A stretch of 22,084 nucleotides of DNA, taken from the NCBI GenBank assembly GCA_035294005.1, contig DATGLT010000004.1, positions 1-22,084 on the forward strand, given 5' to 3'. The notes under the pieces are model-generated. The model did not search any database and had not been told where the DNA came from. It saw only the letters and a program-made list of their open reading frames with translations. The position numbers and the translations under genes are program-made. The stretch's first letter is position 1; each line of letters opens with the position of its first letter. Below, piece after piece: positions 14,364 through 22,084 of this stretch. The stretch comes from JANXQE01 sp035294005. Its GTDB lineage: Bacteria; Verrucomicrobiota; Verrucomicrobiia; Limisphaerales; UBA8199.

Positions 14364-15349
14364 ATCCATCGCCTAAAAATCTCACCGCCAGGCCTGTCGT
14401 GGTCACGGGCGGCGCAGGGTTCATCGGTTCCCACCTGGTTGAACGCCTTCTCGCCCAAGGCAAACCGGTAATCGTGATCGATGATATGTCGACCGGAACC
14501 TTGGAGAACCTTAAAGCTGTTCGCGCGCACCCCGGGTTGAAGGTCATCGAATCGAAGGTCTCAAATGTAGGGAATTTGGCAAAGGTGATCGCCAATGCGG
14601 AATCGGTTTACCACCTGGCCGCCGGAGTCGGCGTCGAACTGGTCGTCAACTCTCCGATTCGCGTTCTCCAGACGAACCTGCACGAAACCGAAGTGCTGCT
14701 CGAAGCCGCAGCCACGTGCGGTGTTCCAGTCCTGCTGACTTCCACTTCCGAGGTTTACGGCAAGAGCCAAAAGCCCGGGTTTAGTGAGGAGGACGATTTG
14801 TTGATCGGTCCGCCACATCAGGCGCGGTGGGGTTATGCCTGCTCGAAGTTGATGGATGAATTCCTTGCGATGGCGTACGCCAAAGAGCGTTCTTTGCCGG
14901 TAATCATCGTGCGGCTTTTCAACACCGTCGGTCCGCGCCAGACCGGGCGATACGGGATGGTGCTCCCGCGTTTCATCGCGGCCGCGGCCTCCGGCCAACC
15001 GCTACGGGTCTACGGCGATGGCCTGCAAACCCGCTGCTTTTGCTACGTGACGGACGTCATCGACGCGCTGCTACGGTTGCAGTCCTGCCCTGCCGCTCAG
15101 GGCCAGGTTTTTAATGTTGGGAGCACCGAGGAAGTTACGATTCTCGAACTGGCGCAGCGAGTGATTGGCATCCTCGGCTCTCAATCCACTATTGAAATGG
15201 TGGCTTATAACAAAGCGTACGCTCCCGGATTCGATGACATGCGCCGGCGCAAACCGGTGATTGAGAAACTCGCAAAAACAACCGGGTTCAAGCCCGGCAT
15301 CGCGCTGGACGACATTATCAAACAGACGGCCGCCCAGCTTCGGAGCTGA
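14360..15349 (+). CDS. NAD-dependent sugar-nucleotide epimerase/dehydratase
   Basis: This 329-residue extended short-chain dehydrogenase (SDR) acts on nucleotide sugars with bound NAD. The Rossmann loop is GGAGFIGS at residues 17-24. The catalytic Tyr159 and Lys163 are in YACSK, preceded by TSTSEVYG. FNTVGPRQTGRYGMVLPRF and RVYGDGLQTRCFCYVTDV are typical of the UDP-glucose 4-epimerase, UDP-glucuronate decarboxylase and dTDP-glucose dehydratase branch. The exact reaction cannot be fixed by eye. Cys replaces the commoner Arg or Phe in the FCYV segment. The start is a TTG inside TTGA, overlapping the stop of the amidase gene by 4 bases, and no ATG is available near the N-terminus. The product would feed LPS, capsule or wall sugars. 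Confidence 0.88.
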   Translation: MNPSPKNLTARPVVVTGGAGFIGSHLVERLLAQGKPVIVIDDMSTGTLENLKAVRAHPGLKVIESKVSNVGNLAKVIANAESVYHLAAGVGVELVVNSPIRVLQTNLHETEVLLEAAATCGVPVLLTSTSEVYGKSQKPGFSEEDDLLIGPPHQARWGYACSKLMDEFLAMAYAKERSLPVIIVRLFNTVGPRQTGRYGMVLPRFIAAAASGQPLRVYGDGLQTRCFCYVTDVIDALLRLQSCPAAQGQVFNVGSTEEVTILELAQRVIGILGSQSTIEMVAYNKAYAPGFDDMRRRKPVIEKLAKTTGFKPGIALDDIIKQTAAQLRS

Positions 15350-15367
15350 CAGAACGGCTGCCGCTTT

Positions 15368-16921
15368 CTACATGTTCTTTGCCGAAAGCGCGAACCTGCG
15401 CCGGAATTCTTCGCGGTTGCGGGCGTCGTAAAATTCCACCGGGTTAAAATCATCGGTCAGAACGCGCCCGTGATCAGGCGGAGTGTCCGCAATCCCCGCA
15501 AAGACTGACTCAACTTCAGGAAGAACCTGCGGATAAATGCCGGCGAAGTCGGGCGTATGCGCAAAACCGGGGTCCGTCCGATCCGATGCCGCGAAGAAAA
15601 CAGCGCCATGGCTCGAGGTGTGGAGATGGACGGCCTTGAAGACGCTCTTGAGGGTTTTGTTCAGCGACGCCGCGAAGTAATCACGCCCTTCTTCGAGATC
15701 TCCGAAGCAATTAATCACCAGGTTGCCTCCAGGGCGCAAGGCCCGGCGCATTGAGTTGAATGCTTGCTGAGTAAACAGGTGTGACGGTGAGGAGTCTCCG
15801 AGAAAGGCGTCCAGTACAACCACGTCATACTTCTTGCGGGTGCAATTGAGGTAGTGGCGGGCGTCATCGAGAGTAAGGCGAATGAGATTTGTTTCACAAT
15901 CGAAGAAACGCGCGGCGACGGGCACGACGGCGGGATTAATTTCGACCACGTCAACGTTGATGTTGCGTCGCGCAAAGTCCATGGGAACGATTCCGACGCC
16001 CAGTCCGATACAGAGCACGTCATGGATGTTGGTCGTATAGGCGCGCGCCATTCCGGCCAGGAGGTAGGTGAAGGCGGATTCACTTCGATGGCTCGTTGTA
16101 TCGTACGTGTTCTGGATGAGGAAATCGTTGAGGTAAAAACGGCCGTGTCCGTCCAGGCGGTCATACACCTGGAGCCGGCCGAAATGCGAATTGGCTTCGT
16201 AGATTTTTTTTACCCAATTGTACTGGTGCGAAGGTTTGAGGCCGAAACCGACGGCGGAAGTCAGGAGCATGCCCACGAGCAGCGGGACCACGCCCTTGCG
16301 GTGGAAAGCGAAGTAATACCCGGCGCAGAGGACCAGCAGCGCACCTGCGGTGCAGTACATCGTCACGGAATTGGGCAGTAACGGCACCATGATGTAGCCG
16401 ATGCACAAGGTTCCAAGGAAACTTCCCACAGTGCCGATCGAGGTGAGACGCCCGACGTTGCCCCCGAGTCCGACAATGGATGAGGTGATTACCCTCACCA
16501 GGAACGGGCCGGTCATGGCCAGCAGCGCCAGGGGCACGAAAAAGAGAATCGTGGACGCCATCAACGAGCCCACAGGCAAACTGAAGTCCAGTGCCCAGTA
16601 AGCCACCGGTTCGCAAATAAGAACCGTCACAGCGAGATAAGTGGCCGCAATGAGAATGGCCCCATACAAACGGGATAACCTTTGCGCCTGGTCAGCAAGG
16701 CGGCCCCCGACGTAATACCCGCAGGAAAGCGCAACCAGGGTGACAGCGATCTGCGCTATCCAAACGAAATGCGAAAGGCCCACGTACGGGGAAAGCATTT
16801 TGGCGCCGAGAATTTCGACCACCATGATCGCCGCGCCGGTGATTGCCGCGGTGAAATACAGGTAAATTCGGAGCTGTCTGGAAATCGGCGCTTCAGGCGC
16901 AGGGACGCGTTTCTGCTTCAC
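15368..16921 (-). CDS. Membrane-fused spermidine-synthase-like protein
   Basis: This 517-residue two-part protein has an N-terminal half (about 18-230) with about seven membrane helices and a C-terminal half (about 245-500) with a class I SAM-dependent fold of the spermidine synthase type. The nucleotide motif is VLCIGLGVG (GLGVG 306-310), E327 ends the second strand, DDARHYL at 352-358 follows, and LDAFLGDSSPSH at 370-381 holds the Asp where the polyamine catalytic Asp would lie. The usual aminopropyltransferase GGG loop is changed to GLGVG and the DSTDP motif is changed, so a different donor or acceptor is likely. Such fused proteins are widespread and poorly characterised. It is convergent with the epimerase gene (18 bases) and divergent from ruvC (125 bases). 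Confidence 0.82.
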   Translation of the reverse strand: MKQKRVPAPEAPISRQLRIYLYFTAAITGAAIMVVEILGAKMLSPYVGLSHFVWIAQIAVTLVALSCGYYVGGRLADQAQRLSRLYGAILIAATYLAVTVLICEPVAYWALDFSLPVGSLMASTILFFVPLALLAMTGPFLVRVITSSIVGLGGNVGRLTSIGTVGSFLGTLCIGYIMVPLLPNSVTMYCTAGALLVLCAGYYFAFHRKGVVPLLVGMLLTSAVGFGLKPSHQYNWVKKIYEANSHFGRLQVYDRLDGHGRFYLNDFLIQNTYDTTSHRSESAFTYLLAGMARAYTTNIHDVLCIGLGVGIVPMDFARRNINVDVVEINPAVVPVAARFFDCETNLIRLTLDDARHYLNCTRKKYDVVVLDAFLGDSSPSHLFTQQAFNSMRRALRPGGNLVINCFGDLEEGRDYFAASLNKTLKSVFKAVHLHTSSHGAVFFAASDRTDPGFAHTPDFAGIYPQVLPEVESVFAGIADTPPDHGRVLTDDFNPVEFYDARNREEFRRRFALSAKNM

Positions 16922-17046
16922 TCCGAGTGTTTATCCGAGTTGATTTGCGCGGGCAATCTTTTCCCGAAGCGGTCAGCTCCAACCGATCCGCGTTGCCCGA
17001 TTTGTTTTGTCTTTCGCCATTCTAAGCGCGTTGGCATCTTCGATGG

Positions 17047-17652
17047 GTGGGCATCACCCCGCAGCAATACAACCAGTTGAAGGATCGCCTCAAGCGCCCG
17101 CGCCAGGCGGGGCCGGTCTTTGAACAGTCGCCGCCGCTCAGCAGGAGCAAACACTCAGTCCTTTTGGGATTGGACCCTTCGCTGCGAGGGACAGGGTTTG
17201 GAATAATCCGGCTCATGAAACCCGTTCACGAGGTATTGGGACAGGGAACAATCTCCTGCCCGGCGGGGTGGCAACGGTCCCGTTGCCTGCTGCAGATCTC
17301 GACGACGCTGCGAGACGTGCTGAAACAGCACAAGCCCGACGTGTGCGTCGTGGAAGGGCTGTTCTTCGCGCAGAACCTGCAGACCGCCCTGATCATGGGC
17401 GAGGCTCGCGGAGCGGCGCTCGCAACCGTCGCCGAAGCGGGCCTGGAGATTTACGAATTAGCGCCCCGAAAAGTCAAACAGGCCATCGTGGGTTATGGCG
17501 CGGCACAGAAGCTCGCAGTGGCGAAAATGGTGCAACGGATGTTGCGATTGACTGAAACTCCGACGCCGGACGCCGCGGATGCGCTCGCGCTGGCGTTGGC
17601 TTATGCGCAGGAACAAGGCCGCTACTCCCTGGCAGGGCCCAAGCCCATATGA
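17047..17652 (+). CDS. ruvC: Holliday-junction endonuclease RuvC
   Basis: This 201-residue RuvC resolvase cuts Holliday junctions symmetrically during recombination and repair. The four acidic residues of the RNase H-fold active site are all present: D43 in LGLDPSLRGTG, E103 in VVEGLFF, and D175 and D178 in TPDAADALALA, with the E. coli 3-residue spacing. RuvC normally starts almost at the LGLDPS strand. Here the GTG start at 17047 adds a 38-residue basic extension, MGITPQQYNQLKDRLKRPRQ onward, that looks like a helix and may help bind DNA. No alternative start near the core is obvious. ruvA follows with a 4-base ATGA overlap, and ruvB is not in the window. Confidence 0.95.
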   Translation: MGITPQQYNQLKDRLKRPRQAGPVFEQSPPLSRSKHSVLLGLDPSLRGTGFGIIRLMKPVHEVLGQGTISCPAGWQRSRCLLQISTTLRDVLKQHKPDVCVVEGLFFAQNLQTALIMGEARGAALATVAEAGLEIYELAPRKVKQAIVGYGAAQKLAVAKMVQRMLRLTETPTPDAADALALALAYAQEQGRYSLAGPKPI

Positions 17653-18254
17653 TTTCGTTTCTCAAGGGCAAACTCGTTGAAGCGCTGCCGACCCTGGCCG
17701 TTATCGAGGTGGCCGGCGTTGGGTACGATGTTCTGATCCCTCTTTCTTCGTATGACAAACTGCCGGCTCCGGGGCAGGATGTGATACTCCTCACTCACCT
17801 GGTCGTGCGCGAGGATGCGCATATTCTTTATGGCTTTGCAACCGGACCCGAGCGCGATCTGTTTCGGCTCCTTGTGCACACGGTGAGCGGGATCGGACCA
17901 AAGATTGCCTTGAACGTCCTCAGCGGGATTAGCGTGACGGCGTTTCGAGGAGCCGTGGCTAATGCAGACGTGAAAGCCCTCGCGCAGGTTTCAGGTGTCG
18001 GCAAAAAAACGGCCGAACGGATCGTCGTTGAGCTAAAAGACAAAATCGGGGCGGCCGGAGCGTGGGAAGCCGCCAGCGCCCAGCGGGAATTGTCCGCCGA
18101 AGATCAGAAACTAAACGATGGCGTCCTGGCGCTGATGGCTTTGGGATTCAAACAGATCGAGGCCCATGATGCCGTGCGCAAGGCCCAGGGCTCCCTGGGC
18201 CCGCATGCCACAATCGAGGAACTGGTTCGCGCCTGCCTTAAAAAAGGCGTGTAG
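17649..18254 (+). CDS. ruvA: Holliday-junction branch-migration protein RuvA
   Basis: This complete 201-residue RuvA forms the tetramer that holds the four-way junction and recruits the RuvB motor. Domain I is an OB fold (MISFLKGKLVEALPTLAVIE, with GYDVLIPLS). Domain II has two helix-hairpin-helix motifs, VSGIGPKIALNVLSG and VSGVGKKTAERIVVEL. Domain III is the small RuvB-binding helix bundle at the C-terminus (LNDGVLALMALGFKQIEAHD). The ATG overlaps the ruvC stop in ATGA, so the two are translationally coupled. RuvB must be encoded elsewhere, which is not unusual. Confidence 0.97.
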   Translation: MISFLKGKLVEALPTLAVIEVAGVGYDVLIPLSSYDKLPAPGQDVILLTHLVVREDAHILYGFATGPERDLFRLLVHTVSGIGPKIALNVLSGISVTAFRGAVANADVKALAQVSGVGKKTAERIVVELKDKIGAAGAWEAASAQRELSAEDQKLNDGVLALMALGFKQIEAHDAVRKAQGSLGPHATIEELVRACLKKGV

Positions 18255-18261
18255 GGTTCCC

Positions 18262-18993
18262 ATGGACACTTCGATGAACTTGCGCTCCGAACAACTCGCT
18301 TCCGAAAAGCGCAAAAGCAAAACCGGCGGTGTCGTCGTGCCGCACCGGCCACGCTGGTATCAGCAAATTGTAGCCTGGGGCGTTTTCGCGTTAATCCGAA
18401 TCGTTTCGTCCACGCTGCGCATCAAATGGATCGACACTTCGGGACACTTTGACAAAGGCCCGGCTGTGCCCGCAATTTATTGCATTTGGCACAACCGCCT
18501 CGCGCTCTGCATGACCGCGTACTACGGCTACGTCGTCAAACACAGCCGCAGCGCAGGCCTGGCTGCCATGGTCAGCGCCAGCAAAGATGGCGGTTTTCTC
18601 GCGGCCATCCTCCAATGCTTCAACGTCGAGCCGGTTCGCGGTTCGACCAGCCGCCGTGGCCCGCAAGCGCTTCTCGAGCTGACTACTTGCGCCGAGCGCG
18701 GATTGGATCTGGCGATCACTCCTGACGGCCCACGCGGCCCTCGTTACCAGGTTCAGGATGGCGTAATGTCCCTAGCTCAAATTACCGGGTTGGCGATCGT
18801 CCCGGTTTCCTATTACGTGCGCTGGAAATTCTGCGTCAACAGCTGGGACCGGTTCCAGATCCCGTTGCCTTTTGCGACCTGCGAAATGAAGTTCGGGCCC
18901 TCAATCCGCGTCCCGCGCGAAGCGAGCGACGCCGAACGGGAACAACTCCGCCTTGGTTTGGAGAAAACCTTGCGCGAGCTTTCGGTAGATTAG
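18262..18993 (+). CDS. DUF374 lysophospholipid-acyltransferase-like protein
   Basis: This 243-residue protein belongs to the DUF374 group of the LPLAT/AGPAT acyltransferase superfamily. It likely works at the inner membrane on a lipid or lipid A precursor. One hydrophobic segment lies at about 35-52. The acyltransferase motifs are IWHNRL with His77, then VSASKDGGFLA at about 104-114, PVRGSTSRRG at 124-133, and ITPDGPRGPRY at 152-162. The H-x4-D motif of classic acyltransferases is altered to HNRLAL, as is usual for DUF374. The ATG at 18262 is preceded by TAGGG at good spacing and is preferred over the in-frame ATG at 18166, which lies inside ruvA. It sits 7 bases after ruvA and 14 before priA, so it is an operon member. 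The substrate is unknown. Confidence 0.87.
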   Translation: MDTSMNLRSEQLASEKRKSKTGGVVVPHRPRWYQQIVAWGVFALIRIVSSTLRIKWIDTSGHFDKGPAVPAIYCIWHNRLALCMTAYYGYVVKHSRSAGLAAMVSASKDGGFLAAILQCFNVEPVRGSTSRRGPQALLELTTCAERGLDLAITPDGPRGPRYQVQDGVMSLAQITGLAIVPVSYYVRWKFCVNSWDRFQIPLPFATCEMKFGPSIRVPREASDAEREQLRLGLEKTLRELSVD

Positions 18994-19007
18994 CACCTCG
19001 TAGAGCT

Positions 19008-21272
19008 ATGATCGCGCGGGTCACTCTCGAATTAGCCCTGCGCAAGGACTTCGATTACCTGGTTCCAGCCGAGCTCGTTGACCTGGTGGACGTGGGCACG
19101 CGCGTGCAGGTCCCTCTCGGATCGCGAAAGGTCCTGGGGTGCGTCACCGCCGTCGCGGAAGAATCGTCACAAACAAGGCTCAAACCCATTCTGAAAGTGA
19201 TTGGAGCCACCACGCTCGTCACCGCCAAAGTCCTGAAATTGGCGCGCTGGATTGGAGATTATTATTGTTGCGCACCGGAAACGGCGCTCAAGTCCGTTCT
19301 GCCGGAAGCGGTGCGGCACGAGCAGGCCGGCTGGCGCGAACGGCTGTTCGTACGCGCCCTGGCGACGTCAGGCGCAACGCCAAAGCTCCCCAAGCGACAG
19401 CAGCAGGTCCTGCAGATCATCCAGGAGCGCCAGGAGATGCCCATGACCGAGTTGCTGGACCTGGCGCAAACAACGGCCGCCACGGTGCGGCGACTGGAAG
19501 ACCAAGGGTTGGTCCGGGTGTCGGCCGAAATATCGGAACGGGACCCTTACGCCGGCGAGCAGATTCTACCGACGCAACCGCTGCCGCTGAACGGGGCACA
19601 AACGAGCGCGCTGGCTGCGGTCCTGGAGGCCATCAACAGTGCAGGAAAAGAGACCGAGCCGAATGGATTGGCCTCCCCTGCTCAACCCGGCGGCTCGCGC
19701 ACTTTTTTGCTCCACGGCGTAACCGGGAGCGGCAAGACCGAAGTTTACCTGCAGGCGATTGCGCACGCCCTGAATCGAGGCCAGGGCGCGATTGTTTTGG
19801 TCCCTGAGATTTCACTCACTCCGCAAACCGTGGAGCGGTTCAAAGCGCGGTTCAGCAGCGGTTCTTGCCGGACGTCAGTGGCGGTGCTGCACAGCCACTT
19901 GTCGAGCGGCGAACGGCATGACGAATGGCACAAAATCCGCCAGGGCCGTGCCCGGATTGCGATCGGAGCGCGCTCGGCGATTTTTGCGCCGATCGATCCA
20001 CTGGGCCTGATCATTGTCGACGAAGAACACGAGCACACTTACAAGCAGGAGGAAGCCCCGCGGTACCACGCCCGGGATGTGGCCATCATGCGCGGCCGCA
20101 TGGAAGGCGCAACGGTCCTGCTGGGTTCGGCAACGCCGTCGCTCGAAAGTTATTACAATTGTCAAACCGGCAAATACCGGTTGCTCGAACTGCCCGAACG
20201 GGCCGATGACAAGAAAATGCCCGTCGTCCGCGTCGTGGACATGCGAGAGACGATGCGGCGGGGCAAAAGCATCCCAATCTTCTCACCGCAACTCAAGGAA
20301 GGCATCGCCCAACGCCTGGAGCGTGGCGAACAGGTGATCCTGTTTTTGAACCGCCGCGGCTACTCAAGTTCCCTGCAATGTCCTCGGTGCGGCTATGTCG
20401 CCGGGTGCCCTGATTGCAGCGTCGCTTTGACGTATCACCGGCATGAACAACAACTCTGTTGCCACATCTGCGGACACACGGAGGCTGTGCCGTCCGTCTG
20501 CCCCAGCGAAGGTTGCCGCAATCCTGAAATACGGTATGCGGGCCTGGGCACCCAGCGCGTCGAGGAAACTCTCAGGAAACTCTTTCCCCAGGCGCGGGTT
20601 GTCCGCATGGATTCCGACGCGCTCAAGCGCAAGGAAGATTACCGTCGTATCCTGGGCGATTTCCGCACCGGCAAAATTGACGTTCTCCTCGGGACGCAAA
20701 TGATCGCAAAGGGCTTGCACTTTCCCAATGTCACTTTGGTGGGAATTATTTACGCAGACCTCGCGCTCCACCAGGCCGATTTCAGAGCTGGAGAACGCAC
20801 CTTCCAGTTGCTGACTCAAGTGGCCGGCCGGGCCGGCCGCGGCGATATCGAAGGGGAAGTCTTTGTCCAGGCGTTTACACCGTTTCATCCGGCAATTCAA
20901 TTCGCGCGACGACACGACTTTAAAGGATTCTACGAAGCCGAACTGGAATTTCGGCAACAGCTGAAATACCCGCCGGTCAGCCGCGTCGCCTTACTCACGC
21001 TCAAGGGCAGGAACGAGGAAAAAGTCAAATTCTCAGCCGACCACGTCCGGCGCGAACTGGAGAAATCTCTGGGCGAGTTTAAAGAACTAGTCCTTGCGGG
21101 TCCGGCGCCCGCTCCTCTGGTCCGGGCCGAAACTTTCTACCGATACCAACTCATGTTGCGCAGCCCGCGAATGACCGCGCTCAGCCGCAAGCTCTCGGAG
21201 ATCAGCCAGGCGCAAGTCCTGCCGGACGAAGTCACCCTTGCCATTGATATCGACCCGGTTGACCTGAGTTAA
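19008..21272 (+). CDS. priA: Primosomal protein N' (replication restart helicase PriA)
   Basis: This complete 754-residue PriA is the superfamily 2 DNA helicase that recognises stalled forks and recombination intermediates and reloads the replisome. It opens with the 3'-OH-binding domain (RVTLELALRKDFDYLVP). The Walker A motif is GVTGSGKTEVYL (K243) and Walker B is DEEH at 338-341. The zinc-binding insert starts at C458 (CPRCGYVAGCPDC, then CCHICGHTEAVPSVCPSEGC). Helicase motifs V and VI include GTQMIAKGLHFPNV and QVAGRAGRG. The ATG at 19008 is the natural start. It is the last gene of the ruvC-ruvA-DUF374-priA cluster, which places replication restart beside Holliday-junction processing. No terminator is evident in the 85 bases after it. 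Confidence 0.97.
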   Translation: MIARVTLELALRKDFDYLVPAELVDLVDVGTRVQVPLGSRKVLGCVTAVAEESSQTRLKPILKVIGATTLVTAKVLKLARWIGDYYCCAPETALKSVLPEAVRHEQAGWRERLFVRALATSGATPKLPKRQQQVLQIIQERQEMPMTELLDLAQTTAATVRRLEDQGLVRVSAEISERDPYAGEQILPTQPLPLNGAQTSALAAVLEAINSAGKETEPNGLASPAQPGGSRTFLLHGVTGSGKTEVYLQAIAHALNRGQGAIVLVPEISLTPQTVERFKARFSSGSCRTSVAVLHSHLSSGERHDEWHKIRQGRARIAIGARSAIFAPIDPLGLIIVDEEHEHTYKQEEAPRYHARDVAIMRGRMEGATVLLGSATPSLESYYNCQTGKYRLLELPERADDKKMPVVRVVDMRETMRRGKSIPIFSPQLKEGIAQRLERGEQVILFLNRRGYSSSLQCPRCGYVAGCPDCSVALTYHRHEQQLCCHICGHTEAVPSVCPSEGCRNPEIRYAGLGTQRVEETLRKLFPQARVVRMDSDALKRKEDYRRILGDFRTGKIDVLLGTQMIAKGLHFPNVTLVGIIYADLALHQADFRAGERTFQLLTQVAGRAGRGDIEGEVFVQAFTPFHPAIQFARRHDFKGFYEAELEFRQQLKYPPVSRVALLTLKGRNEEKVKFSADHVRRELEKSLGEFKELVLAGPAPAPLVRAETFYRYQLMLRSPRMTALSRKLSEISQAQVLPDEVTLAIDIDPVDLS

Positions 21273-21357
21273 GGGCGCTCGGGACAATGCGAATAAGCCG
21301 GGTGCCGTTGACGCCCGGAGGCCCAGGCGATATTCTCGCGTAATCAAGCCGCTTATT

Positions 21358-22084
21358 ATGAGACCTTCCATGCTGCTGCGAACTCTGCTTGTTGCGGTCC
21401 TGCTGCAAAGCACAACCTGGAGAACTGCCGGCGAGGTATTGCAGCTCAGTGTGCGGCGCATCCTGCCCACCGATTCGGCGCAGGATCACTGGCAGCAAGT
21501 GACAAACCAGGCGGCCTGGGACACACACGGCACAGCGGCCGTGATTTGTGACATGTGGAACCAACATTGGTGCAAGGGCGCCACGGAGCGCGTTGCAGAA
21601 ATGGCGCCCCGGATGAATCAATTGATTTCCGAACTGAGACGCCGCGGCGTATTGATTATCCATTGTCCGAGCGACACGATGAAGTTTTACGAGGGTCAAC
21701 CCGGACGGAAACTGGCCCAGAGCGCGCCGCCGGCCCATGTGAAAAAACCGCTCGCCGGGTGGTGCAGCCTCGATTCGACAAAAGAACCGCCGCTGCCGAT
21801 CGATGATTCAGATGGAGGCTGCGACGATTGGCCACGATGCAAGGAGGGTTCTCCATGGACCCATGAAATCGACGTCATCAAGATCGAACCTGGAGACGCC
21901 ATCACCGATAGCGCCGAGGCATATAATCTCATGGTTCAGCGGGGCATCACCAACGTGCTGGTCATGGGCGTGCACCAGAACATGTGCGTGCTGGGAAGAC
22001 CCTTTTCAATCCGCCAAATGGTTTACCAGGGCCAAAATGTTTTCCTGGTGCGGGACATGACCGATTGCATGTATAACTCACGGA
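21358..22084 (+). CDS. Exported isochorismatase-fold cysteine hydrolase (3' end outside window)
   Basis: This is the first 242 codons of a cysteine hydrolase of the isochorismatase-like fold. An N-terminal signal peptide is likely (MRPSMLLRTLLVAVLLQ, with cleavage near 24-25), which is unusual for the fold and points to a periplasmic enzyme. Catalytic Asp65 is in AAVICDMWNQHWC, a probable catalytic Lys175 is in IDVIKIEPGD, and the nucleophile Cys210 is in GVHQNMCVLGRPF. Between the Asp and Lys regions is an insertion of about 60 residues (about 108-168) with several Cys (136, 155, 161). My impression is that similar exported members occur in Planctomycetes and Verrucomicrobiota. The substrate, probably an amide or an enol-ether acid, is unknown. 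The frame is open to the window end, so the true length is not visible. Confidence 0.8.
   Translation, partial: MRPSMLLRTLLVAVLLQSTTWRTAGEVLQLSVRRILPTDSAQDHWQQVTNQAAWDTHGTAAVICDMWNQHWCKGATERVAEMAPRMNQLISELRRRGVLIIHCPSDTMKFYEGQPGRKLAQSAPPAHVKKPLAGWCSLDSTKEPPLPIDDSDGGCDDWPRCKEGSPWTHEIDVIKIEPGDAITDSAEAYNLMVQRGITNVLVMGVHQNMCVLGRPFSIRQMVYQGQNVFLVRDMTDCMYNSR

Noticed and set aside
1..22084. CRISPR array, insertion sequence, phage or attachment sites
   Set aside because: No regularly spaced repeats, transposase or integrase motifs, or terminal inverted repeats with target duplications were seen.

Overview
This window reads as an ordinary chromosomal stretch of a Gram-negative-type bacterium, most likely from the PVC group and probably Verrucomicrobiota (Limisphaerales/Pedosphaera-like). 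That placement is inferred from the character of the proteins: a glycosyltransferase of the ADP-heptose:LPS type, a lipoprotein cell-wall amidase, an exported isochorismatase-like hydrolase, and an ECF sigma module with an LTxxQ periplasmic protein. The base composition is moderately GC-rich, clear Shine-Dalgarno sequences are scarce, and GTG/TTG starts are frequent. I see no insertion sequence, prophage, integrase, CRISPR array, rRNA or convincing tRNA.

Layout. Positions 1-1739 (minus strand) carry two aminoacyl-tRNA synthetases, the 5' end of ileS and a complete tyrS. Between tyrS and the next gene lies a 450-base gap with two divergent promoter candidates sharing one -35 region. The gap also holds a candidate small RNA of about 190 nt on the plus strand, ending in a strong intrinsic terminator at 2055-2100. 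Positions 2190-3584 (minus) hold a metal-dependent amidohydrolase and a small unrecognised protein. A perfect double palindrome at 3706-3740 precedes a family 9 glycosyltransferase (3872-4867). That gene converges on a PaaK-like adenylate-forming enzyme (4874-6142, minus), which has an extended -10 promoter. Positions 6330-9627 (plus) carry a Ppx/GppA phosphatase and a copper-type P1B ATPase.

Positions 9636-11402 (minus) are the most interesting part. In transcription order they hold a stand-alone H-box-like mini-protein, an ECF sigma factor, a one-TM small protein that looks like an anti-sigma factor, and a membrane-anchored LTxxQ (CpxP/CnrX-like) periplasmic protein. The last three match the part list and sizes of a CnrYXH-type metal-sensing sigma system, and they end 8 bases from the copper ATPase. 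Positions 11487-12955 (minus) are a ubiX-ubiA pair, probably for menaquinone or ubiquinone ring prenylation and decarboxylation. Positions 13083-15349 (plus) are an N-acetylmuramoyl-L-alanine amidase overlapping a nucleotide-sugar epimerase by 4 bases. Positions 15368-16921 (minus) are a membrane-fused spermidine-synthase-like protein.

Positions 17047-21272 (plus) form a compact operon of ruvC, ruvA, a DUF374 acyltransferase-like gene and priA, combining Holliday-junction processing and replication restart with a lipid-type enzyme. The window ends inside an exported cysteine hydrolase of the isochorismatase fold.

Most of the window is housekeeping. The pieces worth a second look are the candidate small RNA with its shared divergent promoter, the sigma/anti-sigma/sensor module beside the copper pump, the free-standing H-box protein, and the palindrome at 3706-3740.
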